Made by a program: the position numbers and the translations under genes | In this document: piece after piece, positions 1 through 5,732 of the stretch | Numbering within the stretch: the stretch's first letter is position 1 | Layout: every line of letters starts with the position of its first letter | Source: Methanobacteriota archaeon | GTDB taxonomy: Archaea > Halobacteriota > Methanosarcinia > Methanosarcinales > Methanosarcinaceae | NCBI GenBank assembly: GCA_030837265.1 | Contig: JAUPKV010000582.1 | Location: 1 to 5,732, forward strand | Reading direction: 5' to 3' | Length of the DNA stretch: 5,732 nucleotides | Notes under the pieces: model-generated | Database searches by the model: none | Told to the model about the DNA's origin: nothing | Seen by the model: only the letters and a program-made list of their open reading frames with translations

Positions 1-74
1 CTTTTCGGGCATATTGAAAACCAAAAAAGAAGAAATCAAAAGGTTAAACATAGAGGTTCCTACATACATTCATA

Positions 75-122
75 CTGCAGAGAGCCTGATTAGGCTGCTG
101 GATCTGGTTCTCTGCAGTTTTT
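75..122 (+). terminator. Leader hairpin followed by T5 (terminator or attenuator candidate)
   Basis: The arms at 75-86 and 106-117 pair over 12 positions: nine perfect outer pairs (CTGCAGAGA with TCTCTGCAG), one G-U, then two G-C pairs. The loop is 19 nt, and five T's follow at 118-122. The structure ends only 8 bases before the Shine-Dalgarno site of the next gene. It could end an upstream transcript, but then no room for a promoter remains before the TTG start at 144. A leader structure controlling read-through into the operon is therefore equally possible. The pairing is seen directly; the function is inferred. Confidence 0.45.
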
Positions 123-130
123 GGAAAGAA

Positions 131-146
131 GGAGGAACCAGGCTTG
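131..146 (+). promoter_or_regulatory. Shine-Dalgarno site and TTG start
   Basis: GGAGG at 131-135 lies 8 nt before TTG at 144. The first ATG in the frame (162) is 26 nt from the GGAGG and has no purine-rich site of its own. This spacing is why TTG 144 is preferred as the start of the secreted-protein gene. Confidence 0.6.
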
Positions 147-1328
147 AGCCTGCCAGAAAAAATGAACTGTTCAGGACTGAGAGAGTTTGCTTTTCGTTTA
201 TTTTATCTAACTTTATTCCTGATTTTTCTCTGCGCCCAGATAAATCCTATTTATGGAGCAGTAGGCGGGACAGCTGACGAGGAACAGGACGCAATTATTA
301 TTGATTTTTTCTCAGACCACGACCTGAGTGATGCAACGGTCAGGTTTGAAGAACCCTATGAAAATGTATCCTTTGTTTTTACCCTGAGTTCAGGAGAAGA
401 AACCCTTAAAACAGAAACCTTCCATCTCGACTCAGTAAAGGCAGGCCAGGAGATTAAAAAAGTAATTTTCTGGGGGCTTACGGAAGATTTTGCAAAAGAT
501 AGGGATTCCTATACAGCAGAACTTTTTGTAAAGGAAGGAAGTAAAACTCTCGAAACCGAGAAAACCTCTTTTTCTTACCGAAACGCACATCTTTCAAACC
601 TGAAAGTTGTGGATTTTTCTGCAGATTCTGAAAAAGCTTCAGTTCTGATATCCCTTACAAGTTCCGTAAATTTCGGATACGTTCAGGTACCTGAGCCCGG
701 CATGGCAAACCTGGAACTTAAACTTCTTTCCGGCACGGATGTCATATACACCGAAAGCCTGGAAAATGTCCCTGTAACTGATGCCTATTATAAAGCAATG
801 AACTGGTCTTTCCTTCTCGAAAAAGACAAAAATTACACAGCTCTTCTGAAAGTGCATTCCCATTCTCCTGAGCTTACTACAGCTTATATATCGGAGTTCA
901 GGGCGGAAGAAAAGGTAGAAATCCTTGATTATGACATCGATGTGGACGAATACGGAGCAAGCGTTACAGTCGTCGGAAAATCCCAGGTTCCTTTTAACGG
1001 GATTATCAGGGTTGTTCTGACTCCTGAAGGCGGAGAGACACAGGTTTTTGAAGAAACGGCAGATATCCTTACCGCAGGAAAAGAAGATACAGTAGGAATC
1101 ATATGGCAGGGGGTCCCCAGGGGAGACTACAATGTAAAAATATACGCGGTAAACCTGGACGGTGAAATCCTTGACAGTCATGAAACGGTTCTGCGGGTTT
1201 TTGAACCCGTAGCTGAAGTGAACCCTTCTGAAGAGTCTCCTGCTTTTAGTTCTCAAGCAGCAATTGGAATTTTCCTGTGCTTTGTAATCCTGCTAGAAAG
1301 AAGAAGAAAAAAAGAGCAGGCAAAGTAA
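144..1328 (+). CDS. Secreted, C-terminally anchored protein with three beta-rich modules, partner of ABC permease
   Basis: This 394-residue protein belongs to no family I can name. A hydrophobic stretch at residues 16-33 followed by PIYGA (35-39) looks like a signal peptide cleaved near residue 39. The body resembles three tandem modules of about 100 residues (roughly 50-147, 150-255, 258-352). Each ends with a hydrophobic-Trp strand (W110, W221, W321), then Y-x-hydrophobic residues (Y123, Y231, Y329) and a closing aromatic strand, which suggests Ig/FN3-like folds. NVS, NWS and NYT (74, 220, 230) are possible N-glycosylation sites. The C-terminus is a typical archaeal surface anchor: an acidic Pro/Ser linker, SPAF (365-368), a hydrophobic span 371-384 and an ERRRKK tail. 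It resembles PGF/PEF-CTERM signals without matching either exactly. The start is TTG 144, chosen for its Shine-Dalgarno site. The permease gene begins 47 nt downstream, so this is probably the extracytoplasmic partner of that ABC system. The function is inferred from context only. Confidence 0.85.
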   Translation: MSLPEKMNCSGLREFAFRLFYLTLFLIFLCAQINPIYGAVGGTADEEQDAIIIDFFSDHDLSDATVRFEEPYENVSFVFTLSSGEETLKTETFHLDSVKAGQEIKKVIFWGLTEDFAKDRDSYTAELFVKEGSKTLETEKTSFSYRNAHLSNLKVVDFSADSEKASVLISLTSSVNFGYVQVPEPGMANLELKLLSGTDVIYTESLENVPVTDAYYKAMNWSFLLEKDKNYTALLKVHSHSPELTTAYISEFRAEEKVEILDYDIDVDEYGASVTVVGKSQVPFNGIIRVVLTPEGGETQVFEETADILTAGKEDTVGIIWQGVPRGDYNVKIYAVNLDGEILDSHETVLRVFEPVAEVNPSEESPAFSSQAAIGIFLCFVILLERRRKKEQAK

Positions 1329-1375
1329 TTGTTAGGAATTAGCTAGAATGAGATCCATCCGTCTGCGGAATCATT

Positions 1376-2491
1376 ATGTTTGACCTGATTATCCGAAATA
1401 TAACGAACAGGAAAATCCGAAGCGTACTGACAATCTGCGGAATAGCCCTCGGGATTTTTGCAGTCATAGTTATGGGTGCCATGTCTGAAAATTTCCATCA
1501 GACCTTTGAGCGTTCCATGAGTGTGACCAGCGACAAAATAAGGGTTTTTGCAGAGAGCGGAGTTTTCGGAGGGGGGCTTACGGATGACAAAGTGAGTGAT
1601 GTCCTGCGGGTAGCCGGCGTAAAAGATGCCTACGGGCTTTTGATGACCACTTTTGATGAGGATAAACTGGGAATGACAGGAAAACAGATCCTTGGAGTTC
1701 CTCCTGAGAAATCCAGTGTCGCCCTTTACCCCGTGGAGCTGAAAGCAGGCCGCTTTCTCAACCCTGGGGACTCTTACAGTGTGGTGGTCGGAAATAACAT
1801 TAAAAGAGAGTACAACCTCGAAATTGGCAGCAAGTTTGAGATTCACGACAAATATTTTACTGTTGTCGGAATTCTTGATTATACAGGTTCTATTTTTGAC
1901 AACGCAGTAATTATTCCTCTTGAAACTGCCCAGGACCTTTACAGCGTTGGAAACTCGGTCTCCTATATTTTTGCCGTGCCTGACGAGAGAGTGGACGCAG
2001 AGATACTTTCCAAACGTATCGAGTTAAGCGTAAAAGGCACAAGCACCCTTTCCCCTGGAGAACTTGGTGTTCAAGCAAGACAATCCTTCATGATTTTCAG
2101 CGTAATAACGATAAGCTCAGGGCTCCTTGCAGCAATTATAGGCGGGCTCTGTGTAATGAATACGATGCTGATGTCAGTTGCCGAAAGGACAAGGGAATTC
2201 GGAATTTTGAAAGCAATAGGCGCAGAAACGCAGGATATCCTGCTCCTGACGCTCGGGGAAGCTTCACTTATGGGCCTCTTAGGTGGGATCCTTGGGATTA
2301 TTGTTGGCGTAGGGGCAGTTCAGATCATGAATGCCTGGCTTGCGACTACAAGGATTGTCCTTTTCCTGATAACTCCCAGGCTCCTCATAATTGCAATGCT
2401 TTTCGCCCTGCTGATAGGGGCTCTTTCAGGGCTTTATCCTGCGTACAGGGCTTCGAAAATGAGTCCTATGGAGGCTTTGAAGCATGCCTGA
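1376..2491 (+). CDS. ABC transporter permease, MacB/FtsX type
   Basis: This 371-residue membrane protein has the layout of MacB/LolC-like permeases. TM1 (about 17-36) follows a short cytoplasmic MFDLIIRNITNRKIRS segment. An extracytoplasmic MacB_PCD-like domain spans about 38-235, and three more helices (about 239-262, 292-315, 335-355) form the FtsX domain. VAERTREFGILKAIGA (268-283) is the usual coupling segment that contacts the ATPase. The C-terminus SGLYPAYRASKMSPMEAL (351-368) is the family signature. Such proteins work with a LolD/MacB-type ATPase as mechanotransmission or export pumps, not as classical substrate channels. No ATPase gene is in the window. The start ATG 1376 has only a weak CGGA site 6 nt upstream, and no other start is available in frame. 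It is probably cotranscribed with the secreted-protein gene 47 nt upstream. The substrate cannot be read from the sequence. The family call is firm. Confidence 0.93.
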   Translation: MFDLIIRNITNRKIRSVLTICGIALGIFAVIVMGAMSENFHQTFERSMSVTSDKIRVFAESGVFGGGLTDDKVSDVLRVAGVKDAYGLLMTTFDEDKLGMTGKQILGVPPEKSSVALYPVELKAGRFLNPGDSYSVVVGNNIKREYNLEIGSKFEIHDKYFTVVGILDYTGSIFDNAVIIPLETAQDLYSVGNSVSYIFAVPDERVDAEILSKRIELSVKGTSTLSPGELGVQARQSFMIFSVITISSGLLAAIIGGLCVMNTMLMSVAERTREFGILKAIGAETQDILLLTLGEASLMGLLGGILGIIVGVGAVQIMNAWLATTRIVLFLITPRLLIIAMLFALLIGALSGLYPAYRASKMSPMEALKHA

Positions 2492-2562
2492 TATGGGAAT
2501 TGAAGGAATAGGCTAAAGCCCCGGAAAGCCGAAATAAGAGATATAATGCTATTATTTATCTA

Positions 2563-2997
2563 TTACATGTCTTGATACTCGTATACTATGAAGAAGCTAT
2601 GGATAGTGCCTTTGAACGCCTCAGTCACAGGCTTTTTTTCTGTTAATTGTACTTTCCCAGACTTCAATTCTTCAGATTTCAAGTCCTGAGCTTCACAAGC
2701 TTCAGAGCTACAGCATATAGACTATTTAATCGAATTTGCTTCAGCTTCAGAAATGAACAGACTGCCAAGGTCCGGGCTTCGCTTGCCAATTTCAGACTTA
2801 GTTTTTTCAAGGAAAAGTCGGATAAGTGCACCTATCCGGGTCAGTTCTTCCTGAAGGTGCCTGGAGCTGTCTTTGTAGAATTCTCTGGTTATAACGGAAG
2901 CCCGTCTGTTTCCGTTAAATTCCGAATCATTCCTATAGCCCTAGCTTTTTGCATATTCAGAGAAATCCACGCAGGTTTTAGAACTCATTTTCAGCAT
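2563..2997 (-). pseudogene. Coding-like frame broken by two amber codons (pseudogene or pyrrolysine-type reading)
   Basis: Reading the minus strand from ATG 2997 gives 18 residues, TAG (2943-2941), 72 residues, a second TAG (2724-2722), 52 residues, then TAA (2565-2563). No TAA or TGA interrupts these 144 codons. The middle segment looks like real protein: charged and helical, including REFYKDSSRHLQEELTRIG and ALIRLFLEK. The last segment is hydrophilic (AQDLKSEELKSGK) and ends FFIVYEYQDM. I do not recognise the family. Upstream on the same strand, other frames also look coding-like: KIIIFKVTKPYQDAENEF ends at a TAA just before the KTCVDFSEYAKS part, as if one helix had been split by a frameshift. 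This favours a decaying gene. If the host reads UAG as pyrrolysine, in-frame reading is the alternative. An opposite-strand frame at 2647-3021 is codon-aligned with this one and looks like its shadow. No clear Shine-Dalgarno site precedes ATG 2997. Confidence 0.45.
2618..2639 (+). terminator. Possible terminator of the permease operon
   Basis: GCCT (2618-2621) and AGGC (2629-2632) form a four-pair stem with a 7-nt loop, followed directly by seven T's (2633-2639). A T-run suits archaeal termination, and the site is about 130 nt after the permease stop. The stem is weak. On the other strand the same bases encode a Glu-Lys-Lys stretch of the amber-broken frame, so the T-run may only reflect coding. 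Confidence 0.35.
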
Positions 2998-3172
2998 CCT
3001 GATAGGGTTTGGTTACCTTGAAGATGATAATCTTTGATCTTGTAGGGGATCACTGATTTTTCTACCGTTTGAAAGTGATATTCTTTTGATGAACTTGATC
3101 TTTGATAAAAAAAGTTTATTTCAGAACTCATAATATCTTCCGAGGATCTAGCGTCATGGAAATTTAATTATT

Positions 3173-3210
3173 GGGCATTAGTACATGGACAATGCCTCAT
3201 CCGTTGTCCC
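3173..3210. other. Two mutually exclusive hairpins
   Basis: GGCATT (3174-3179) pairs with AATGCC (3191-3196). GGACAA (3187-3192) pairs with TTGTCC (3204-3209). The two stems share bases 3187-3196, so only one can form at a time. This could be a small switching RNA or leader, or chance. No gene obviously starts or ends here. Confidence 0.25.
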
Positions 3211-3277
3211 TTTCTTAATTATAAAGATTCAGAACTAAGTTTTCTAGACACTAGTATTTTGAATGGCTAATTAAGTT

Positions 3278-3323
3278 TTTAATTTTAAAACAAACCTGAA
3301 AAATTCAGAATTTAAAAATTAAA
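3278..3323 (-). terminator. T-rich inverted repeat downstream of the DUF4157 gene
   Basis: An AT-rich inverted repeat (about 3278-3289 with 3311-3323, one bulge) encloses a small CTGAA/TTCAG hairpin (3296-3308). On the minus strand it gives three T-runs of four or five within 40 bases, about 110 nt past the stop of the DUF4157 gene. Oligo-T is the usual archaeal termination signal, so this is the best terminator candidate for that gene. Confidence 0.35.
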
Positions 3324-3435
3324 TCGTCCTTGGGATCAACTTAAGAACGAGTTCGATAACCAAACTTATTCACAACCTATTTTTTCTGGGCGGTAATCTC
3401 GAGGCTTTGGTCTAGTTCTAGGCCACCTTTAGAAC

Positions 3436-5085
3436 TCACAATACATTTACATTCCACCCGACGACGCCAGGTATGCGCTCTGCCACAACTTCTTTAGAAC
3501 CCATGTCATAGTTGACATTAATATCAAGTATCGTTATTTTTTGCGCATGGACGATTGCCATCCCATTGAGTTGTGTCGCTATATCCGTTTGTAAAAGTAG
3601 GTCACTATTCCGTGCAACCCATCCTATTACTCCTGGCCAATGGTTATTTGGATGAGCGATCCAAATATGGATTTTTCTTCTGGCAAGCACATATTGCCCC
3701 AGCTGTCCATCTGCCTCCAGTATTCGGGTATTTACTGTGCCAACATTATCACTATTAATCGCCTTTGCTTCTATTCCTGTAGATCCACCAAGTTTTTGGT
3801 AAGAGATATCAGGAGCTTGTCCTGGAATCCCAAGGGCAGGAGTCAAGTTAGGCTTGGTAGCCAGACGATCAGCTTCTCCTACTTCTGCCCATCCACCATC
3901 AATCTGCTCTATCATCCTTTCTGTAAATCGATATAACCCACCAGCTGCAGTATCTAATTCGTGGCCAGCAGGAGGATCTACTGGACCATTAATCATTTGA
4001 TAATTGGCAAGTTTAGCATGATACCTACCATGAAGATCAGTCATTGTATTGACGAGGCCAGGAAGACCAACACCATTAATATAGTTGATATTTAATAGAC
4101 TATTGGCAAGATCTGGGGTGGTAACTCTTTGAATAACGGTTTGGGAAACCAAAGTTGAAATTTTTAATTGTTTTAATTCATGAGCAAATGGATTAACTCT
4201 TGCATCAAACACTTTTAATTGCATTGCTTTTTTCCCTACCACATCCGCTTCATTCTCCAGTCCCTCGTCATCATTGACCTGTACCCCATCCTTTAACTGA
4301 ATCGTTGGTTTAACTCTCCCCTGTGCCTGTTGCACCACATGCCACGCCTCGTGAGGCAAATGCTTCTCCTGCCCTGGAGCTACATGAATATTTGTTCCCT
4401 GAGTATATGCCAACGCCCCCACTTCAGCAGGGTTTGACGAGTTGTAATGCACCCTCACATCACTCATATCAATTCCAGACAAATTCTCCACGCCAGCCTT
4501 GAGGTTATCAGGCATTCCTGTATTATTCTCACTCTTTGTCTGAAGTGGTTCTTCTTCCTCTGGGATTTCCTGCCGCTGGACAGTTTCAAATTTACCTTGA
4601 AGAGGTTCCTCTTCTTCTGGTATCTCCTGCCTCTGCACAATAGGAGCTGCGAAACACGAAGGACAGATTTCAGGCTTGTTTTCAAATTTGCCTTGAAGAG
4701 GTTCTTCCTCTTCAGGAATTTCTTGCCTTTGCATACATGCAGGGCATGTTTCTTTCTCATGCCCACTTTCAAACTTGCCCTGCAATGGTTCTTCTTCCTC
4801 AGGTATTTCCTGGCGTTGGACCAGTTCTTGACGTTGGACAGGCGGTGCCTGTTTAGCTTTTGAAGGAATCGCCCCGATTTCTGATAACAGCCTGACAACG
4901 GCCCTATTTCCAATAGTACGCTGAAGCTGCATAACATCAGCATGAGTGAGAGATTTAGGATTAATTCTGGCACGCTGGATGATAGCCATTGGATGTGAAA
5001 CAGGAGTCGGGATTCTGGGAATTGCTTGCTTTTGAGAAGTGGACTTTGATTCTGTGGATTGGTGCGTTTGCTGATGCTCTGGCAT
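3436..5085 (-). CDS. DUF4157 protein with acidic repeats and putative PD-(D/E)XK nuclease toxin domain
   Basis: Residues are numbered from ATG 5094 (552 aa). I prefer ATG 5085 (residue 4), because AGGG lies 9 nt before it and nothing suitable precedes 5094. Residues 49-70 contain LQRTIGNR, a motif common at the head of DUF4157 proteins. Four copies of QRQEIPEEEEPLQ follow (92-189), with CPAC (117-120) and CPSC (144-147) in the spacers; these may bind one zinc. Residues 192-265 are DUF4157: DMSDVRVHYNSS, then HEAWH (248-252, zinc-ligand HExxH) and VVQQAQGRVKPT, with the usual downstream LENEAD (279-284) that could give a third ligand. The C-terminal domain (about 325-552) shows PD (428-429), EAK (442-444) and QLGQY (464-468), matching the PD-(D/E)XK plus QxxxY nuclease pattern. 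DUF4157 proteins are known companions or cargo of extracellular contractile injection systems, so a DNA- or RNA-cleaving effector is inferred. There is no signal peptide. No immunity gene is adjacent. DUF4157 is firm; nuclease is moderate. Confidence 0.9.
   Translation of the reverse strand: MPEHQQTHQSTESKSTSQKQAIPRIPTPVSHPMAIIQRARINPKSLTHADVMQLQRTIGNRAVVRLLSEIGAIPSKAKQAPPVQRQELVQRQEIPEEEEPLQGKFESGHEKETCPACMQRQEIPEEEEPLQGKFENKPEICPSCFAAPIVQRQEIPEEEEPLQGKFETVQRQEIPEEEEPLQTKSENNTGMPDNLKAGVENLSGIDMSDVRVHYNSSNPAEVGALAYTQGTNIHVAPGQEKHLPHEAWHVVQQAQGRVKPTIQLKDGVQVNDDEGLENEADVVGKKAMQLKVFDARVNPFAHELKQLKISTLVSQTVIQRVTTPDLANSLLNINYINGVGLPGLVNTMTDLHGRYHAKLANYQMINGPVDPPAGHELDTAAGGLYRFTERMIEQIDGGWAEVGEADRLATKPNLTPALGIPGQAPDISYQKLGGSTGIEAKAINSDNVGTVNTRILEADGQLGQYVLARRKIHIWIAHPNNHWPGVIGWVARNSDLLLQTDIATQLNGMAIVHAQKITILDINVNYDMGSKEVVAERIPGVVGWNVNVL
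4528..4821 (-). repeat. Four in-gene repeats encoding QRQEIPEEEEPLQ(G/T)K units
   Basis: The units lie at 4768-4821, 4681-4734, 4585-4638 and 4528-4581, each 54 bases (18 codons). The spacers are 33, 42 and 3 bases. The first three units encode the same 18 residues apart from V or M at the first position. The fourth ends QTKSE instead of QGKFE. Synonymous positions differ between all copies, while the protein stays almost constant. Confidence 0.92.
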
Positions 5086-5152
5086 GAAAAACATCCCTGT
5101 GGAAGGTGACTGTATAATTCTTCAAAAAAAATTAGTAATATTAATGTGTCAT

Positions 5153-5163
5153 AGTATAAAATA
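5153..5163 (-). promoter_or_regulatory. TATA-like box upstream of the DUF4157 gene
   Basis: On the minus strand TATTTTATACT is preceded by a purine-rich A7GAG stretch that resembles an archaeal BRE. Transcription starting about 25 bases downstream would leave a leader of roughly 40-50 nt before ATG 5085. The match is good, but the surrounding DNA is AT-rich, so chance matches are expected. Confidence 0.45.
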
Positions 5164-5165
5164 CT

Positions 5166-5732
5166 CTTTTTTTGACTAATTTTTCTAAAATAGATCACTA
5201 TTGAGGAATGAGACTGAGCTTTAATATGCTGTTTTTATGGAGGGATCGGACTATTTACATCCAATAATCTGTCATAATGGATTGAAAAAATGAATAATAT
5301 AAGAGTAAAAGTTGACTGTAACTTACATTCGGCAGCAAGCACATTCTAACATCTAAATATCCTTAATTGTTATTTTTTGTAGGTTCACTTAAAAACCAAT
5401 ATCATACAGACTATAGACCACACGATTTGACATTTATCTCATTTATCATAAATATATATTAATGATGTTATAGTTAACATTTAGTAATTTTTGATTCAAA
5501 TTGAATTTCAAAAGTTCTGAAAAAAACGATATCAACAGAATAATTGAATGGATTTTTATGTCGACCTGCCGAAAGCAGGCTGTAAAGTTAAAAGTATCTA
5601 TATGAATTATGAATGTCTGCTCAAAAAGTAAAAGGATTGATGTATATTCCACTGAAATATACCATTAATTACAGTAAAAAGAAATAAATTTAACAGAAAA
5701 CACCATTAATGCTACCTGAATAATTTAGAACA
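5166..5732. other. AT-rich non-coding stretch
   Basis: No convincing gene is visible on either strand. The only open frame of any length (5652 to 5446, minus, 68 codons) is made mostly of Ile, Leu, Phe and Asn, as expected by chance from AT-rich DNA, and has no clear Shine-Dalgarno site. The one GC-rich item is a hairpin at 5565-5579: CCTGC and GCAGG around the loop CGAAA. A weak inverted repeat (ATCCA/TGGAT, 5259-5282) is also present. The region probably holds divergent promoters and relics. Confidence 0.5.

Larger units (their letters stand above)
2998..3435. other. Intergenic stretch with no intact gene
   Basis: This stretch separates the amber-broken frame from the DUF4157 gene, both on the minus strand. 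The part near 3000-3110 holds short coding-like minus-strand scraps, for example a frame containing VEKSVIPYKIKDYHLQGN that ends at TGA. These are probably more of the decayed gene. The rest is AT-rich with inverted repeats at 3173-3210, 3278-3323 and 3414-3436, two of them listed separately. The last is a seven-pair stem overlapping the DUF4157 stop codon. I see no tRNA, rRNA or CRISPR structure. Confidence 0.5.

Noticed and set aside
14..277. Plus-strand open frame with a TTG start overlapping the leader
   Set aside because: It runs through the leader hairpin and the signal-peptide region of the secreted-protein gene in another frame and has no Shine-Dalgarno site. Its first part might be the end of something upstream, but this cannot be judged at the window edge.
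639..1846. Minus-strand frames of 205 and 167 codons (639-1256, 1343-1846)
   Set aside because: They are antisense to the secreted-protein and permease genes, which have a signal peptide, membrane helices and family motifs. The antisense products show none.
2647..3021. Plus-strand open frame of 124 codons
   Set aside because: It is rich in Phe and Arg and codon-aligned antisense to a more protein-like minus-strand frame; read as a shadow.
4528..4821. CRISPR-like spacing of repeats
   Set aside because: The repeats are in-frame codons with synonymous differences and spacers of unequal length (33, 42, 3 bases), so they are protein repeats.
4464..5198. Minus-strand frame of 244 codons and plus-strand frame 4447-4863 over the repeat region
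   Set aside because: Both are long because of the repeats inside the DUF4157 gene. Their translations are low-complexity Lys/Arg/Leu or Phe-rich, and the DUF4157 frame has clear domains.
5446..5652. Minus-strand frame of 68 codons
   Set aside because: Its composition is what AT-rich DNA gives by chance; there is no clear Shine-Dalgarno site and no recognisable motif.

Overview
The window looks like part of a Methanosarcina-type methanogenic archaeon genome. Three things point that way: moderate-GC genes separated by long AT-rich spacers, a Shine-Dalgarno-led TTG start, and a secreted protein with an archaeal-style C-terminal anchor encoded next to a MacB/FtsX-type permease. A large DUF4157 protein of the kind found with contractile injection systems is also present. 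The taxonomic call is inference from style; no marker gene is present.

Left part (about 1-2640, + strand): a terminator- or attenuator-like hairpin, then a strong Shine-Dalgarno site and a TTG start. These lead a two-gene unit: an exported, membrane-anchored protein with three similar beta-rich modules, and an ABC transporter permease with MacB periplasmic-core and FtsX domains. No ATP-binding subunit is visible; it may lie before base 1. A weak stem followed by seven T's may end this unit.

Middle (about 2560-3430): no intact gene is evident, but the minus strand carries a coding-like frame of 144 codons (2997 to 2563) broken only by two amber (TAG) codons. It could be a pseudogene or, if the host decodes UAG as pyrrolysine, a readable gene. 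Coding-like scraps in other frames just upstream favour decay. Two mutually exclusive hairpins lie at 3173-3210.

Right part (3436-5094, - strand): a gene of about 550 codons. In order the protein has an LQRTIGNR-type N-terminal motif, four near-identical acidic repeats with two CxxC pairs between them, a DUF4157 metallopeptidase-like domain with HEAWH, and a C-terminal domain. I read that last domain as a PD-(D/E)XK-like nuclease (PD, 12 residues, ExK, then QxxxY). The architecture suggests a toxin cargo of an extracellular contractile injection system. A TATA-like element precedes it and T-rich inverted repeats follow it. No intact immunity gene or injection-system structural gene is visible. 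The last 640 bases are AT-rich with no convincing gene.
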